Positions 35,409 to 44,904 of a stretch of 64,000 nt of DNA are shown here, one piece after another. Location: positions 62,001-126,000 of the forward strand of contig NZ_JAKNQJ010000008.1 in the NCBI RefSeq assembly GCF_022662335.1. Reading direction: 5' to 3'. Both the position numbers and the translations under genes were made by a program. The notes beneath the pieces are model-generated. The model worked only from the letters and a program-made list of their open reading frames with translations, searched no databases and was not told where the DNA came from. This DNA comes from Sphingomonas sp. CROZ-RG-20F-R02-07. GTDB lineage: Bacteria > Pseudomonadota > Alphaproteobacteria > Sphingomonadales > Sphingomonadaceae. The number at the start of each line of letters is the position of its first letter. The stretch's first letter is position 1.

Positions 35409-38276
35409 TCAGAATTTGACACGAGCGCCGGCGGTAAAGTACGTCCCGACCTCATCGTAAAACGCGCTTCCGGTCGTGATCAGCGGTGGAGACCGATTGA
35501 ACACGTTGTCGACGTTACCGAACAACGTGAACTGATCGTGGACATGGAATTGAATGCCAAGGTCCAGGTAGGTCCGGGAGGCGACATTGTTGTTGATCAA
35601 CCCCGAGGTGACGCCGGCGGCTGAGGTGGTGACCGCAGACAAATGATTGACCAGCCCCCCGCCGACATACCGGACGCGGGCATCCAATCCGACCGCTTTG
35701 CTCTCATAGGACAGGCTGCCCGTCGAGCGCCAATGCGGGTTCGCGTTGGCGGTGGCGTCGCCCACGTCACCGGCGCTGTTGATCCGGGTTACGCCCGTAT
35801 CGACGATGAAGCGGGCGATGTAGGTGGCCAGGGCACGAAACCGGATCGTGCCGGGAAGGCTTGCCTTGAAGCGCGAGAGCGGCGTGATGTACGACGCTTC
35901 CAGATCCAAGCCGTTGGTCTCGAAATTGGCAAGGTTTTGGGAGTTAGCGAACGCGGTAACCACGGTGCCCGTATTGTCGCGGACAATCCGGGCACATGCC
36001 GCCGTGCTTCCCGCATTGCAGGCTTGGGTCAGTTGCGATGCGGTCAGCGTAGTGATCGCGCCGGCGATGCTGATGTTATAGTAATCAACCGACACGCTGA
36101 AGCCTGGGAAGAACGATGGCGAGTAGGACCCGCCGACCGTCAACGTACTGCCGATCTCGGGCACTAAGTTGGGGTTGCCGCCGTTGAATGTATTCACCAG
36201 CGTCGGATTGGCATTGTAGCCGGGCGTTCCGGCGTATTTGGCAGCCTGCGCGTCGACTAGGGGACCGATGGTGATCCGCTGCGTCGAGAACAGTTCGGTA
36301 ATGCTCGCCGAACGAATGTCACGCGAGCGTGTGGCGCGTAGCAGCAGGTCGTTGAACAACCGCAGCGTACCGCCGCCTTTCCACGACCAGATACCGCCGC
36401 TGGTGCTGTAGTCCGAATAACGAGCCGCACCGTTGAGGTCGAGCTTAACCTTGCCTTCCACGTTGATGAGCGGGACGGCAATTTCGCCGAAACCTTCCTT
36501 TACGTTGAAGCCGCCGGCCAGCGTGCTGGTGAAGACTGGGAGCGCGAAGGTGCCCGCGATCGGAACGGTGCCGGGTTGGGCCGTTTGCTTCTCGTAACGT
36601 ATCTCGCCGCCGATCACCGCGGTGACCGGACCAGCCGGCAGCGAGAACAGGTCGCCCTGGATCTGCGCCGACCCGGCATCCAGCTTGTTGAGGGTATGCG
36701 CGATCTGCGTGCCGGTCGTATAGGCGATCGCCGCCGGCGACACGTTGCCCGTGCCGAACGGATTGATCGGCGCGCAGGCGGCGTCGGTGACGGTGACCGC
36801 GTTGATCGCGCATATCGGGGTGCCGTTGGGCCCGGCTACCGCATTGATCGCATTGGCATATTGCGTCGCCAGACGGGAATTGGTCAGTTGCTGGTCGGTC
36901 GTCACCTCGCCATGACTATAGTGGGCGCTGTACTTGAACCGGCCAAACGAGCCGTCGATGCCGATCGCACCCTCGTAATCCTGCCGGAGCGAGTGGAGCC
37001 CGATCGTGTAGGCGTCGGGATAGAAGCGCCCCAGCTTGAAGCTCGTCTGCCCAGCGGCGGCCAGCTGATTCCTGATCGCTTGCGACAGAAACGGATTAGT
37101 GGCCGAGATCGTCGTCGTTGTCAGGGTGAGATCAGGAAAGAAACCAGAGTCAGATTTCGACCTTCCATACGTGCCGTCAACCCAGATCGTGGCCCGACCG
37201 ACATCGTAACTCAGCCGTGCATACGAACTCAGGCGCTCGACCGGCGACGCCACGTTGATGTTGTCATAAAGGCTGGTAGCGTCGGCACCGCCGATCTGGC
37301 TGGCGTTGAAAGCCGCCGCACCCACTTGCGTACCGCCGCGGAACGGACGCAACGTGCCGTCCGGATTGAAGATTTGCCCCGCCAGCACGCCGCTGGTGAT
37401 CAGGCCGCCGACCGCGGTATTGCCGTAGTTCACATCCGGAGTCAGCTGGGTGCGCAGATCCGTGGTCGACGTCGGATTGACCCGCACCACGCCGGCACCC
37501 AGATTCGGTCGGCTTGCCCGACCATCTGGCCCGATACCCTCGTCGTTGACGTATTCGGCACCGGCGATCAGATGTCCCTTGCCCTCGGCAAATGACGTCC
37601 CGAAACTTCCATCGAACCCATAGCGCCGGCCATCCCCGCGCGACGAAATGCTGTCCTGAACGCCAAGCGAGAGGCCCTTGAGCTTGTCGTTCAGAATGAT
37701 ATTGACGACCCCGGCGACGGCGCCCGAGCCATAGGCGGCCGACGCGCCGCCAGTCACCACGTCGACTTGGCGGATCAAGCCGAGCGGGACGAAGTTCAAA
37801 TTATTATCGCCGACGAACCGCCGCCCATTGAGCAGCGTCAGCGTCCGGACAGTGCCGAGGCCGCGCAGATCGACCGGCGCCGTACCGGTCGATGTATTGC
37901 CGATCGACACGGCGGGCGTCGTCGTGGCGCGAAATTGGGGCAGGTCGTTCAGCGCCTGCTGGAGATTTGGCCGCGCGCCCTCGCGTAGTTCAGTAGTGCC
38001 GATAACCGTGGTCGGCGTCGGCTGGTCGAACCCCGCCCGATCGATGCGCGATCCCGTGACGACGATGTCTTCCGGGTTCTGCGGACCGGCGTCGTTGGCG
38101 GTGTTCTGGGGCGGCGTCTGCGCGGCAGTGCCCGCAGTCTGACCCTGTATGCTGTTATCGGACTGCAGTGCCGTTTGAGCATTCGCGGCTGCCGTATGCA
38201 GTAACACGACGGCAACCGCGGAACTGCTTGCCCCGCGAATTGCCAAGCTATTCCACGCCTTCACAGAAAATCGCAT
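35409..38276 (-). CDS. TonB-dependent outer-membrane receptor
   Basis: A 955-aa protein with signal peptide (cleavage near AAANAQTALQ) and a low-complexity Gln/Thr/Asn stretch. The TonB-box-like EDIVVTGSRI leads into a plug domain (LRGLGTVRTLTLLNGRRFV, VDVVTGGASAAYGSGAVAGVVNIIL) and a 22-strand barrel ending in the OMP signature AGARVKF with terminal Phe. No N-terminal STN signalling domain is present. The plug signature is that of the large, non-siderophore group common in sphingomonads and caulobacters, which import oligosaccharides or peptides. Position behind a secreted carboxypeptidase and among peptidases suggests that it takes up peptides; the substrate itself is inference. Confidence 0.93.
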   Translation of the reverse strand: MRFSVKAWNSLAIRGASSSAVAVVLLHTAAANAQTALQSDNSIQGQTAGTAAQTPPQNTANDAGPQNPEDIVVTGSRIDRAGFDQPTPTTVIGTTELREGARPNLQQALNDLPQFRATTTPAVSIGNTSTGTAPVDLRGLGTVRTLTLLNGRRFVGDNNLNFVPLGLIRQVDVVTGGASAAYGSGAVAGVVNIILNDKLKGLSLGVQDSISSRGDGRRYGFDGSFGTSFAEGKGHLIAGAEYVNDEGIGPDGRASRPNLGAGVVRVNPTSTTDLRTQLTPDVNYGNTAVGGLITSGVLAGQIFNPDGTLRPFRGGTQVGAAAFNASQIGGADATSLYDNINVASPVERLSSYARLSYDVGRATIWVDGTYGRSKSDSGFFPDLTLTTTTISATNPFLSQAIRNQLAAAGQTSFKLGRFYPDAYTIGLHSLRQDYEGAIGIDGSFGRFKYSAHYSHGEVTTDQQLTNSRLATQYANAINAVAGPNGTPICAINAVTVTDAACAPINPFGTGNVSPAAIAYTTGTQIAHTLNKLDAGSAQIQGDLFSLPAGPVTAVIGGEIRYEKQTAQPGTVPIAGTFALPVFTSTLAGGFNVKEGFGEIAVPLINVEGKVKLDLNGAARYSDYSTSGGIWSWKGGGTLRLFNDLLLRATRSRDIRSASITELFSTQRITIGPLVDAQAAKYAGTPGYNANPTLVNTFNGGNPNLVPEIGSTLTVGGSYSPSFFPGFSVSVDYYNISIAGAITTLTASQLTQACNAGSTAACARIVRDNTGTVVTAFANSQNLANFETNGLDLEASYITPLSRFKASLPGTIRFRALATYIARFIVDTGVTRINSAGDVGDATANANPHWRSTGSLSYESKAVGLDARVRYVGGGLVNHLSAVTTSAAGVTSGLINNNVASRTYLDLGIQFHVHDQFTLFGNVDNVFNRSPPLITTGSAFYDEVGTYFTAGARVKF

Positions 38277-38544
38277 AATACCCCCCTGAACGCGCTTGAT
38301 TTACCGCGCCAAATTTTTATACGGCGATCGTTTTGAATTAGGAACGATCTTGCAGGGACAGTTTATGTCGTCAAGGGGTTTCTAGCGAAATATGGTTCCA
38401 ATCCCGGGACCAAGGCCGGGAACAGCTTAGCCTTCACACCGCCCTCGACATGCATCTGGCCGAGAAGATAGATCAGCGAGTCAGCAACGTCTCTCCTTAT
38501 GCGAGGTGGCGTTGCGCGTGCCCGGGGCGCATCGGGGCGAGCTG
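38277..38544 (-). promoter_or_regulatory. Gap upstream of the receptor gene
   Basis: These 268 bases separate the carboxypeptidase stop from the receptor start. On the minus strand TATAAA (38322-38317 region) resembles a -10 box, and CTTGACG lies further upstream, so the receptor may have its own promoter. A short minus-strand frame ending at 38363 (LIYLLGQMHVEGGVKAKLF, then PALVPGLEPYFARNPLTT) has protein-like composition and may be a gene remnant. Neither point is firm. Confidence 0.35.
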
Positions 38545-41500
38545 CTACTCGCCGCCGGTTGCCGTCGCGTTCCGCCGTGCCGCGCCCGCGTCGAGGTGGT
38601 TCCAGTTAAGCAGCGCGTTGAACGCCAGCCGGTAGCTTCCCTGCGTCTGCCACCGCCAGAACGGGCGCAACGCATACAGCACCATGTGCCCGTGCCCGAG
38701 CGTGACGTCGACGAGCAGCGGCTTCTTCGCGAGCACCTGCCCGCCGCTGAGGAGCCCGCTGAGCAAGATGTCGTTCGCCGCGGCGGGAAACTCCATCACC
38801 ACGCGGGGCTTCGGGACGGCGAAGGGACTGACCGGGCCCGGCGGCGTTTTTGGGACTTCGGCAGCGGCGGCGGGCGGTACGCCCTGCGCGGCGGCGTTGG
38901 CGTTGGGAACGCTGGTGGCGGCGGGACGCTCGAACGGCGCGGGCATCGCGGGGTTCATGTTGGGCGTGGTGTTCTGCGCGACGCCCACACCCGGCCCGTT
39001 CGGGTCAAAATACGTATTGCTCGCGTCGCGCGCGGTCGCGCCCACCGTCATCACCGGGTCGCCGCCGAAATAGATCGGCATCTCCTTGCCCGCATAGCCA
39101 TAGACCAGCGGGCTCGACCGGTCGGCGAACACGCCGCGCATCAGTGCGCCCTTGGTATAGAGCTGCGACGGCTTCTGGATGCTCACGCCCGGGGCCGCGC
39201 CGAAGCTCGCCAGCAGCTCCACCGTCGAGCCGTCGCCGAGCAGCGTTCCCCCAGCGCGCACAAAATCCTGCAGCGCCGCCAGCCCATCGGGGCCGAGCCC
39301 GCCGCGGATGTCGTCGGCGGAGTCGAGCACGCCGAGGTTCGGGGTCAAGGCGGTCTTCTTGTACGGGATCGGGTCCTTGCCCGTCATCGGCACGCCGACG
39401 ATCTGGTCGCGCGGGCCGCTGCCGACGGTGGGATAGATCAGCACGTCGTACTTCGCCCGCAGCCGCCCGCGACGCGCCAGCGTGTCGGCGAAATAGCTGT
39501 ACGGGATGCCGTAATGGTCGAGCGCGGCGCGCCACCAGCCCTCGTCCTGCGTATAAACCCAGCTGTGCAGGAAACCGATGCGCGGCGCAGTCAGCTCGTG
39601 CGTCGCGACCGCCGGGACCGCAGCGACCGCTTCCCCGCGCAGGCCGAGCGTGGCGAGCACGCTCTCTACCGACGCACGGTTCGCCGCGGGCAGGATGAAG
39701 CTGCCCGTGGGGTAATGCTTCCCGCCTGCCTCGAACGGGGCTTCGGCCGCAAGCATTCGCACGCCCTTGAGTCGGAAGCGAACGCCGACCAGCGCGGTGT
39801 CGCCGGTGTCGGCAATCAGCACCGTCCCGCCCGTGCCCGATAGTCCGCCCGGCGGCACGGCGTCGGCGGTCATCAGCGTCATCGGTCGGGTCAGCACCGA
39901 CGCGTCTTTGACCGGCGACAGGCGGACGTTGCGCATATATTGCATCGTCCAGCCGGTATCGTCATACGGCCGCGGGTTGGTCGCGGGATAGCTCTGCACC
40001 GCGAAATACATGTCGGCCAGCGTGCGATAGGGCTGGTCGGCGCGGATCACGTAATCGCCCGGCGCGACCGCCACGCCACCGGCGCTAAAGGCGGCGTCGG
40101 CGCGGCTGACCTCCACGCCCTGGCGGCGCAGATCGTTGATCATCTCCGCCACATTGCCCGATGCGTGCTGCGCCGCCGGGATTACCCAGGCGTTGACCGC
40201 GCCCGTCCGCCCGGTCTCGATCGACTGACGGTTCTTGATCCAGTAATTCTCGAGGTACAGCGCGCGATCGTCCGCGACGCGATGGAGTGCGAACAACAAC
40301 CCCGATTCCTGGATGTTGACGCTGTTGCGCGGCCCCCATCTGATCGACGGCAACGGCGGGTTGGGCCGGTACCATTCATGGCTGGTGTCGACCGGCTCCA
40401 GCTTCAGATCGGGCTTGAGATCGGGGCCATAAGACTCGACCTCGTAGAAGCGGCCGAGCGAGTTGTGCGTGTTGGCGATCCAGAACAGATAATTCGGCAC
40501 CCAGCCGTCGTAAAAGCCGTAGGTCCACACGCCCGGCACGTTGCGCTTGCTCATTTCGGTCAGCTCGGCCTGGGCGAGCTGCCACCATTCCTGCGTCTGT
40601 AGCGGACTCAGCGACGGATTGTACGGCCCGGTGCCGGTCGAGACATACAGGTAGGAGCGCGCCTCGTGCAGGTCGTGGAGCACCGTCGGGTGCCAGTCGA
40701 GCACGCCGCGGGTGATGTTCTGCGTCAGCTTGAGCACCTGCCCCATGCCGTCGCGGTTATCGTCGTGCGCGACGTACTTGCCCCAATACATATTGGGCGG
40801 GCGGACCTTGCCGGTCTTCTTGCCGTAGTAATAATTGTCGACAATCTTCTCGCGCCCGTCGACCTCCACCACCGGCGTGATGAAGGTGATCACATTCTTG
40901 CGGATGTGGTCGATGAACGGCGTGTCCTCGACCGCGAGACGATAGGCGAGTTCGATCAGCGTTTCCGGCCCGCCGGTCTCGGGTGAGTGAATGCCGCTGG
41001 TGATCCAGTAGATCGGCTTGGCGGTTCTGATCAGCTCGCGCGCCTGCGCCTCGCTGGTCCGGCGCGGGTCGCCGAGCGCGGCGAGGGCCACCTTGTCGCG
41101 GTCAAGGTCGCGCAGCACATCGGCGTCCGCGACCACGAGCGCGACCATGTTGCGCCCTTCCTCACTGGTCCCGAGCTGGAGCAGGCGCACCCTGGGCGAG
41201 GTGCGCGCGAGCTCGCGATAATAGCGCTCGATATCCGTCGCATAGGTCAGCTCGCCCGGCGTGCCCGGGATGCGGCCGAAGAACTTCAGCGGCGAGGGCA
41301 CACTGTCCGACGCGGGCATGTGGTCGACCAGTTCGGTGCTGATCCGCTTGTCGGTGAGGTATTGGCGAATTAACCGGGTATATTCGGCGTCCTGCGGCTG
41401 GGCCGCCGTCTGCGCCGCAACGGGTGCGCCGATAACGACGGTGCTCAAAAGGACGAGGTGCCCGAACCGACTTACCGGCAAGGTCGATCTCCGTTCGAAA

Positions 41501-41559
41501 GCGGGCTTTGCTTGAACCGCATCTGACACTCCCTTGCTGTCCATCGCCACGGCTCGCAT
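38545..41559 (-). CDS. Secreted M14-family zinc carboxypeptidase
   Basis: Up to 1004 aa. The N-terminal M14 domain has the zinc pair in SGIHSPETGGPE (HxxE), the later His in LHDLHEARSYLYVSTG, and the substrate-side GTSEEGRNMVALVVAD. The C-terminal half has a predicted flavodoxin/GATase-like fold (GIPYSYFADTLARRGRLRAK, LQDFVRAGGTLLGDG) and ends in VLYALRPFWRWQTQGSYRL. This large M14 type with a C-terminal non-catalytic domain is common in sphingomonads. ATG 41559 is the longest start. TTG 41481 has GGAG at good spacing and directly begins a clean signal peptide, so it may be the real one. Likely periplasmic; it removes C-terminal residues from peptides. It is the gene before the receptor. Confidence 0.88.
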   Translation of the reverse strand: MRAVAMDSKGVSDAVQAKPAFERRSTLPVSRFGHLVLLSTVVIGAPVAAQTAAQPQDAEYTRLIRQYLTDKRISTELVDHMPASDSVPSPLKFFGRIPGTPGELTYATDIERYYRELARTSPRVRLLQLGTSEEGRNMVALVVADADVLRDLDRDKVALAALGDPRRTSEAQARELIRTAKPIYWITSGIHSPETGGPETLIELAYRLAVEDTPFIDHIRKNVITFITPVVEVDGREKIVDNYYYGKKTGKVRPPNMYWGKYVAHDDNRDGMGQVLKLTQNITRGVLDWHPTVLHDLHEARSYLYVSTGTGPYNPSLSPLQTQEWWQLAQAELTEMSKRNVPGVWTYGFYDGWVPNYLFWIANTHNSLGRFYEVESYGPDLKPDLKLEPVDTSHEWYRPNPPLPSIRWGPRNSVNIQESGLLFALHRVADDRALYLENYWIKNRQSIETGRTGAVNAWVIPAAQHASGNVAEMINDLRRQGVEVSRADAAFSAGGVAVAPGDYVIRADQPYRTLADMYFAVQSYPATNPRPYDDTGWTMQYMRNVRLSPVKDASVLTRPMTLMTADAVPPGGLSGTGGTVLIADTGDTALVGVRFRLKGVRMLAAEAPFEAGGKHYPTGSFILPAANRASVESVLATLGLRGEAVAAVPAVATHELTAPRIGFLHSWVYTQDEGWWRAALDHYGIPYSYFADTLARRGRLRAKYDVLIYPTVGSGPRDQIVGVPMTGKDPIPYKKTALTPNLGVLDSADDIRGGLGPDGLAALQDFVRAGGTLLGDGSTVELLASFGAAPGVSIQKPSQLYTKGALMRGVFADRSSPLVYGYAGKEMPIYFGGDPVMTVGATARDASNTYFDPNGPGVGVAQNTTPNMNPAMPAPFERPAATSVPNANAAAQGVPPAAAAEVPKTPPGPVSPFAVPKPRVVMEFPAAANDILLSGLLSGGQVLAKKPLLVDVTLGHGHMVLYALRPFWRWQTQGSYRLAFNALLNWNHLDAGAARRNATATGGE

Positions 41560-42028
41560 CCGTGCGAGACGCTGCAGGTGTCGAGAGTGTCAGACGGTCT
41601 CAAGCAGGACAACAGCTTTCTTGTCGGGGGCCGGCGATGGCGACGTCCGACCGATCGGTCGCTTCGCGCACCGCGGCGACGCAGATCGAGAGCGAGCATA
41701 GCCGGACGCGCACCGCGAGGCGCGACCTGGCGCGACCTGGCCCGAGCAGAACCCGAAGAGCGTGCCGGTAGCGAGCAGTGGCGAGCCCGCGACAGGCAGT
41801 GCGAAGCTGCGAGCGGCCAGCACTGCCAACGAAACCGCGAACGCGAGCTTCAAAATAGAACCGACGCTCCCAAGGTATGATGCGGTTGTCGGGCTGCGCC
41901 GACGTTAGTGGTCCATGTTTTGGCCCGGGAAGGCTTGGCCCTTCGCCGCTGACGAGAATATCTTATGCTGGCCTGCTTGACCCTCTTCGGATGGTCGGTA
42001 GCATCCCGATCAGGATCATATCAACGGG
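41560..42028. other. Region without a convincing gene
   Basis: About 470 bases between the divergent M14 gene and the beta-lactamase remnant. It holds a 14-bp palindrome (CGACCGATCGGTCG, 41648-41661) and a doubled GCGCGACCTG. A minus-strand frame from TTG 41853 (MKLAFAVSLAVLAARSFALP...) begins like a signal peptide, but its body is Arg/Ser/Pro noise. I do not call it a gene. Confidence 0.4.
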
Positions 42029-42610
42029 ATGGGCGAGCATGAGATGGGATGGCGAGCGCATCGGCCTGTCCGGGGTTCGGCGATCAATGGGCCGGATTGC
42101 GCGGGCGGTGGTGTACTGTGGGTGGTCGTGACGCTTTCGCTGGCGTCGGGGACTAGCGCGCAGACGCCGCCCCCTGCGGTGCCGTCCGCTCATGCCGGGG
42201 CGAAACTGCGGTCTGCCGCTCAGGCGGTGCCGACGCCTGCGGCCCGACCGTTGCAAAAGGCTGATGTTGATGCGTGGCTGGACGGATTCTTTCCGCCGCA
42301 GTTGCAGGCGGGCGACATTGCCGGCGCGGTGGTCATCGTCGTCAAGGATGGGCAGATGCTGACCCCACGCGGCTATGGCTATGCCGATGTGCAGGCTCGC
42401 CGACCGGTCGATCCGGCGACCACCATGTTCCGCGTCGGCTCGGAATCGAAGCTGTTCACCTGGACGGCGGTGTGGACGGCATGGCTGGCCTGGACGGCAC
42501 CGCGCGGCTGGTTCGCGAAGCTATGGGCCACCCTGCTGGTCGCCGCGGCGGTAATGGCATGGTGGGGAGCGCTGGCCTTCCACCTAATCGGCTTCGGCCA
42601 TGATTACTGA
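42029..42610 (+). pseudogene. Beta-lactamase-fold serine hydrolase with large internal deletion
   Basis: The frame begins with signal-like VLWVVVTLSLASGTSAQ and enters a class C/DD-peptidase-like domain: DVDAWLDGFFPPQLQAGDIA, GAVVIVVKDGQMLTPRGYGY, and the SxxK motif in VGSESKLFTWTAV. At that point it jumps to a membrane-spanning tail (RGWFAKLWATLLVAAAVMAW, HLIGFGHDY) known from the far C-terminus of this family. The YxN and HxG motifs are gone. The join lies among three copies of TGGACGGC (42461, 42473, 42491), suggesting deletion between short repeats. The product cannot be an active hydrolase. It ends 13 bases before the next gene. Confidence 0.75.
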
Positions 42611-42623
42611 AAGGGGAACCGGA

Positions 42624-44726
42624 ATGCGACGCCCATCTCTGCTGTCCGGAATCGCGGGGCTGCTGCTCGCCGCCGCCGCCCCGGCGACCAGCCCGACGCG
42701 CCCTGCGGATCTCGACGCCTTCCTGTCCTATGACTTCGCAAGCGATCTCACCGCGCCCGACAGCGGCGACCGGATCGCTTGGGTCGAATTGCATGACGGC
42801 GTGCGCAACCTATGGTTCGCGCAGGCGCCCGATTACCGACCGCGGCGGCTGACGAACGGCACCGCCGACGACGGTCAGGAACTCAGCGACCTCGGCTGGT
42901 CGCCCGACGGTCGGGTGCTCGCCTGGGAGCGCGGCGCGGTCGAGCATAACGGGTGGGCGAACGGCATGCCCGCCGCGAACCCGGCGTCCGCGGTGGTGCA
43001 GCCGCAAATGGAGATCTGGGTGTCCTCGGCGGGCGGCGTGCCGGTGAAGGTCGGCGAGGGGGAAAGCCCGGTCGTCTCGGCCGCAGGTCGCGTTGCCTTT
43101 ATTAAAGACGGCCAGGCCTGGGTCGCCTCGTCGGAAGGACAGGGCAAGGCGGCGAAACTATTCTATGATCGCGGCAAGGTGGACAGCCTGGCTTGGTCGC
43201 CCGACGGCACCCGCTTGGCGTTCGTGACGCGCCGTGGCGATCACAGCTTCATCGGCTGTTACGGCGGCCCGGACCACCCAATCACCTGGTTGGCGCCAGC
43301 GACGGCCTACGACGATTCGCCGGTCTGGTCGCCGGATGGACGCAGGATCGCGTTCGCCCGTCGCATGGGCCTGCCCCAGGCGCTGCAATCGCCGCTGGTC
43401 GAGCGTCCCAATCCCTTCTCGCTTTGGGTGGCGACGGTGGCGAACGGCGATGCCCGCCAGGTGTGGCACAGCCCCGACACGATCAACGGCTCCTACCCCG
43501 CGGTGCCGGACGGCCTATTCCTGCAATGGGCCGCGAACGATCGCCTGACGTTCCGGGCGGAGATGGACGGCTGGCCGCACCTCTACTCCGTCCCGGCCCA
43601 GGGCGGCGAGGCGACCCTGCTCACCCCTGGCGCGTTCATGGTGGAGCATGTCGCGCTCACGCCGGACCGCCATACGCTGCTGTTCGACGCGAACGCCGGC
43701 ACGAGCAAGGGCGATACGGATCGCCGCCATCTGTTCCGCGTCGCGGTCGATCATCCCGGGGCCGTCGCGCTGACGCCCGGCACTGGGCTGGAGTGGACGG
43801 CCGTTCCGCTCGGGGGTGGCAAGCTGGCCTATATCGCGGCGACGGTCGCCGTGCCGCCGCACGTGGTGCTGGCCAATGCGTCGGCGCGCACGTCGCGCGC
43901 ACTGCTGCCAGCCGCCACCGACTTCCCTTCCGGCCGACTGATCGTTCCCAGCCCGGTCACGTTCACCGCCGCCGATGGCCAAGTCGTTCACGGCCAGCTG
44001 TTCATGGCGCCGAACGGACAGGCCAAGCGACCGGCCCTCGTCTTCGTCCACGGCGGCCCGTCGCGGCAAATGCTGCTCGGCTGGTCGTACATGGACTATT
44101 ACACCCATGCCTATGCGATGAACCAGTATCTGGCGACACACGGCTATATCGTGCTGTCGATCAACTACCGGTTGGGCATCGGCTATGGCCGCGCTTTTCA
44201 ACATCCCGACCACGCCGGCGCGGCCGGTAATGCGGAATATCAGGACGTGGTCGCCGGTGCCCGCTTCCTTCAGGCGTTGCCCGGGGTCGACGCCAACCGG
44301 CTGGGAATCTGGGGCGGCTCGTACGGTGGCCTGCTGACCGCGCAGGCGCTTGCGCGTAATAGCGACATCTTCAAGGCGGGAGTGGATTTCCACGGCGTAC
44401 ACGACTGGACGTTGACGCCCGGACAGGGCGCCCCACAGCGCTACGAGCAGGGCGACCATGCCGCCGCGAGCAAGATCGCATTTGAAAGCTCGCCGGAATT
44501 CGCGTTGCAGGGCTGGCGATCGCCGGTGCTGCTGATCCAAGGCGACGACGATCGCAACGTCCGCTTCGATCAGACCGTTGACCTCGCCCGCCGGCTGGCG
44601 GCGCAGGGAACGCCGTTCGAGGAAGTGATCCTGCCCAACGAAATCCACGGTTTCCTGCGCCATGATAGCTGGTTGCAGGCGGATAGCGCCGCCATCGACT
44701 TCCTCCACCGCAAGCTGAAACCCTAA
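42624..44726 (+). CDS. S9-family (prolyl oligopeptidase-like) secreted peptidase
   Basis: A 700-aa protein from ATG 42624 (AAGGGGA upstream; an ATG at 42600 lies inside the preceding remnant). Signal peptide ends near AAAAPATS. The N-terminal two thirds form a beta-propeller with repeated WSPDG blades (WSPDGRVLAW, WSPDGTRLAFV, WSPDGRRIAFA). The C-terminal alpha/beta hydrolase has HGGPSRQML, the nucleophile Ser in WGGSYGG (about residue 565), Asp in GDDDRNV and His in NEIHGF. The propeller restricts access to short peptides. It is probably periplasmic. A close relative lies at 54.6 kb. Confidence 0.93.
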   Translation: MRRPSLLSGIAGLLLAAAAPATSPTRPADLDAFLSYDFASDLTAPDSGDRIAWVELHDGVRNLWFAQAPDYRPRRLTNGTADDGQELSDLGWSPDGRVLAWERGAVEHNGWANGMPAANPASAVVQPQMEIWVSSAGGVPVKVGEGESPVVSAAGRVAFIKDGQAWVASSEGQGKAAKLFYDRGKVDSLAWSPDGTRLAFVTRRGDHSFIGCYGGPDHPITWLAPATAYDDSPVWSPDGRRIAFARRMGLPQALQSPLVERPNPFSLWVATVANGDARQVWHSPDTINGSYPAVPDGLFLQWAANDRLTFRAEMDGWPHLYSVPAQGGEATLLTPGAFMVEHVALTPDRHTLLFDANAGTSKGDTDRRHLFRVAVDHPGAVALTPGTGLEWTAVPLGGGKLAYIAATVAVPPHVVLANASARTSRALLPAATDFPSGRLIVPSPVTFTAADGQVVHGQLFMAPNGQAKRPALVFVHGGPSRQMLLGWSYMDYYTHAYAMNQYLATHGYIVLSINYRLGIGYGRAFQHPDHAGAAGNAEYQDVVAGARFLQALPGVDANRLGIWGGSYGGLLTAQALARNSDIFKAGVDFHGVHDWTLTPGQGAPQRYEQGDHAAASKIAFESSPEFALQGWRSPVLLIQGDDDRNVRFDQTVDLARRLAAQGTPFEEVILPNEIHGFLRHDSWLQADSAAIDFLHRKLKP

Positions 44727-44904
44727 ACGCACCGCCTGGATAGCATCTCCTGTTTGAACTCCTTCGGGTGATCGCCATCGACGGTCCGGCGGTGCAGGTG
44801 AACAACGCCGCCTGCTGGACATAGAGGCGCGATCAGTACATAAGGATTGCGCGGATAAGAGACCTTCCGATTAGCTCCTTTTCGGGACCATTGATGTTGC
44901 CGTG

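Noticed and set aside
41590..41853. Minus-strand frame with a signal-like start (TTG)
   Set aside because: Only the first 20 codons look plausible; the rest is Arg/Ser/Pro noise and no ribosome site is seen.
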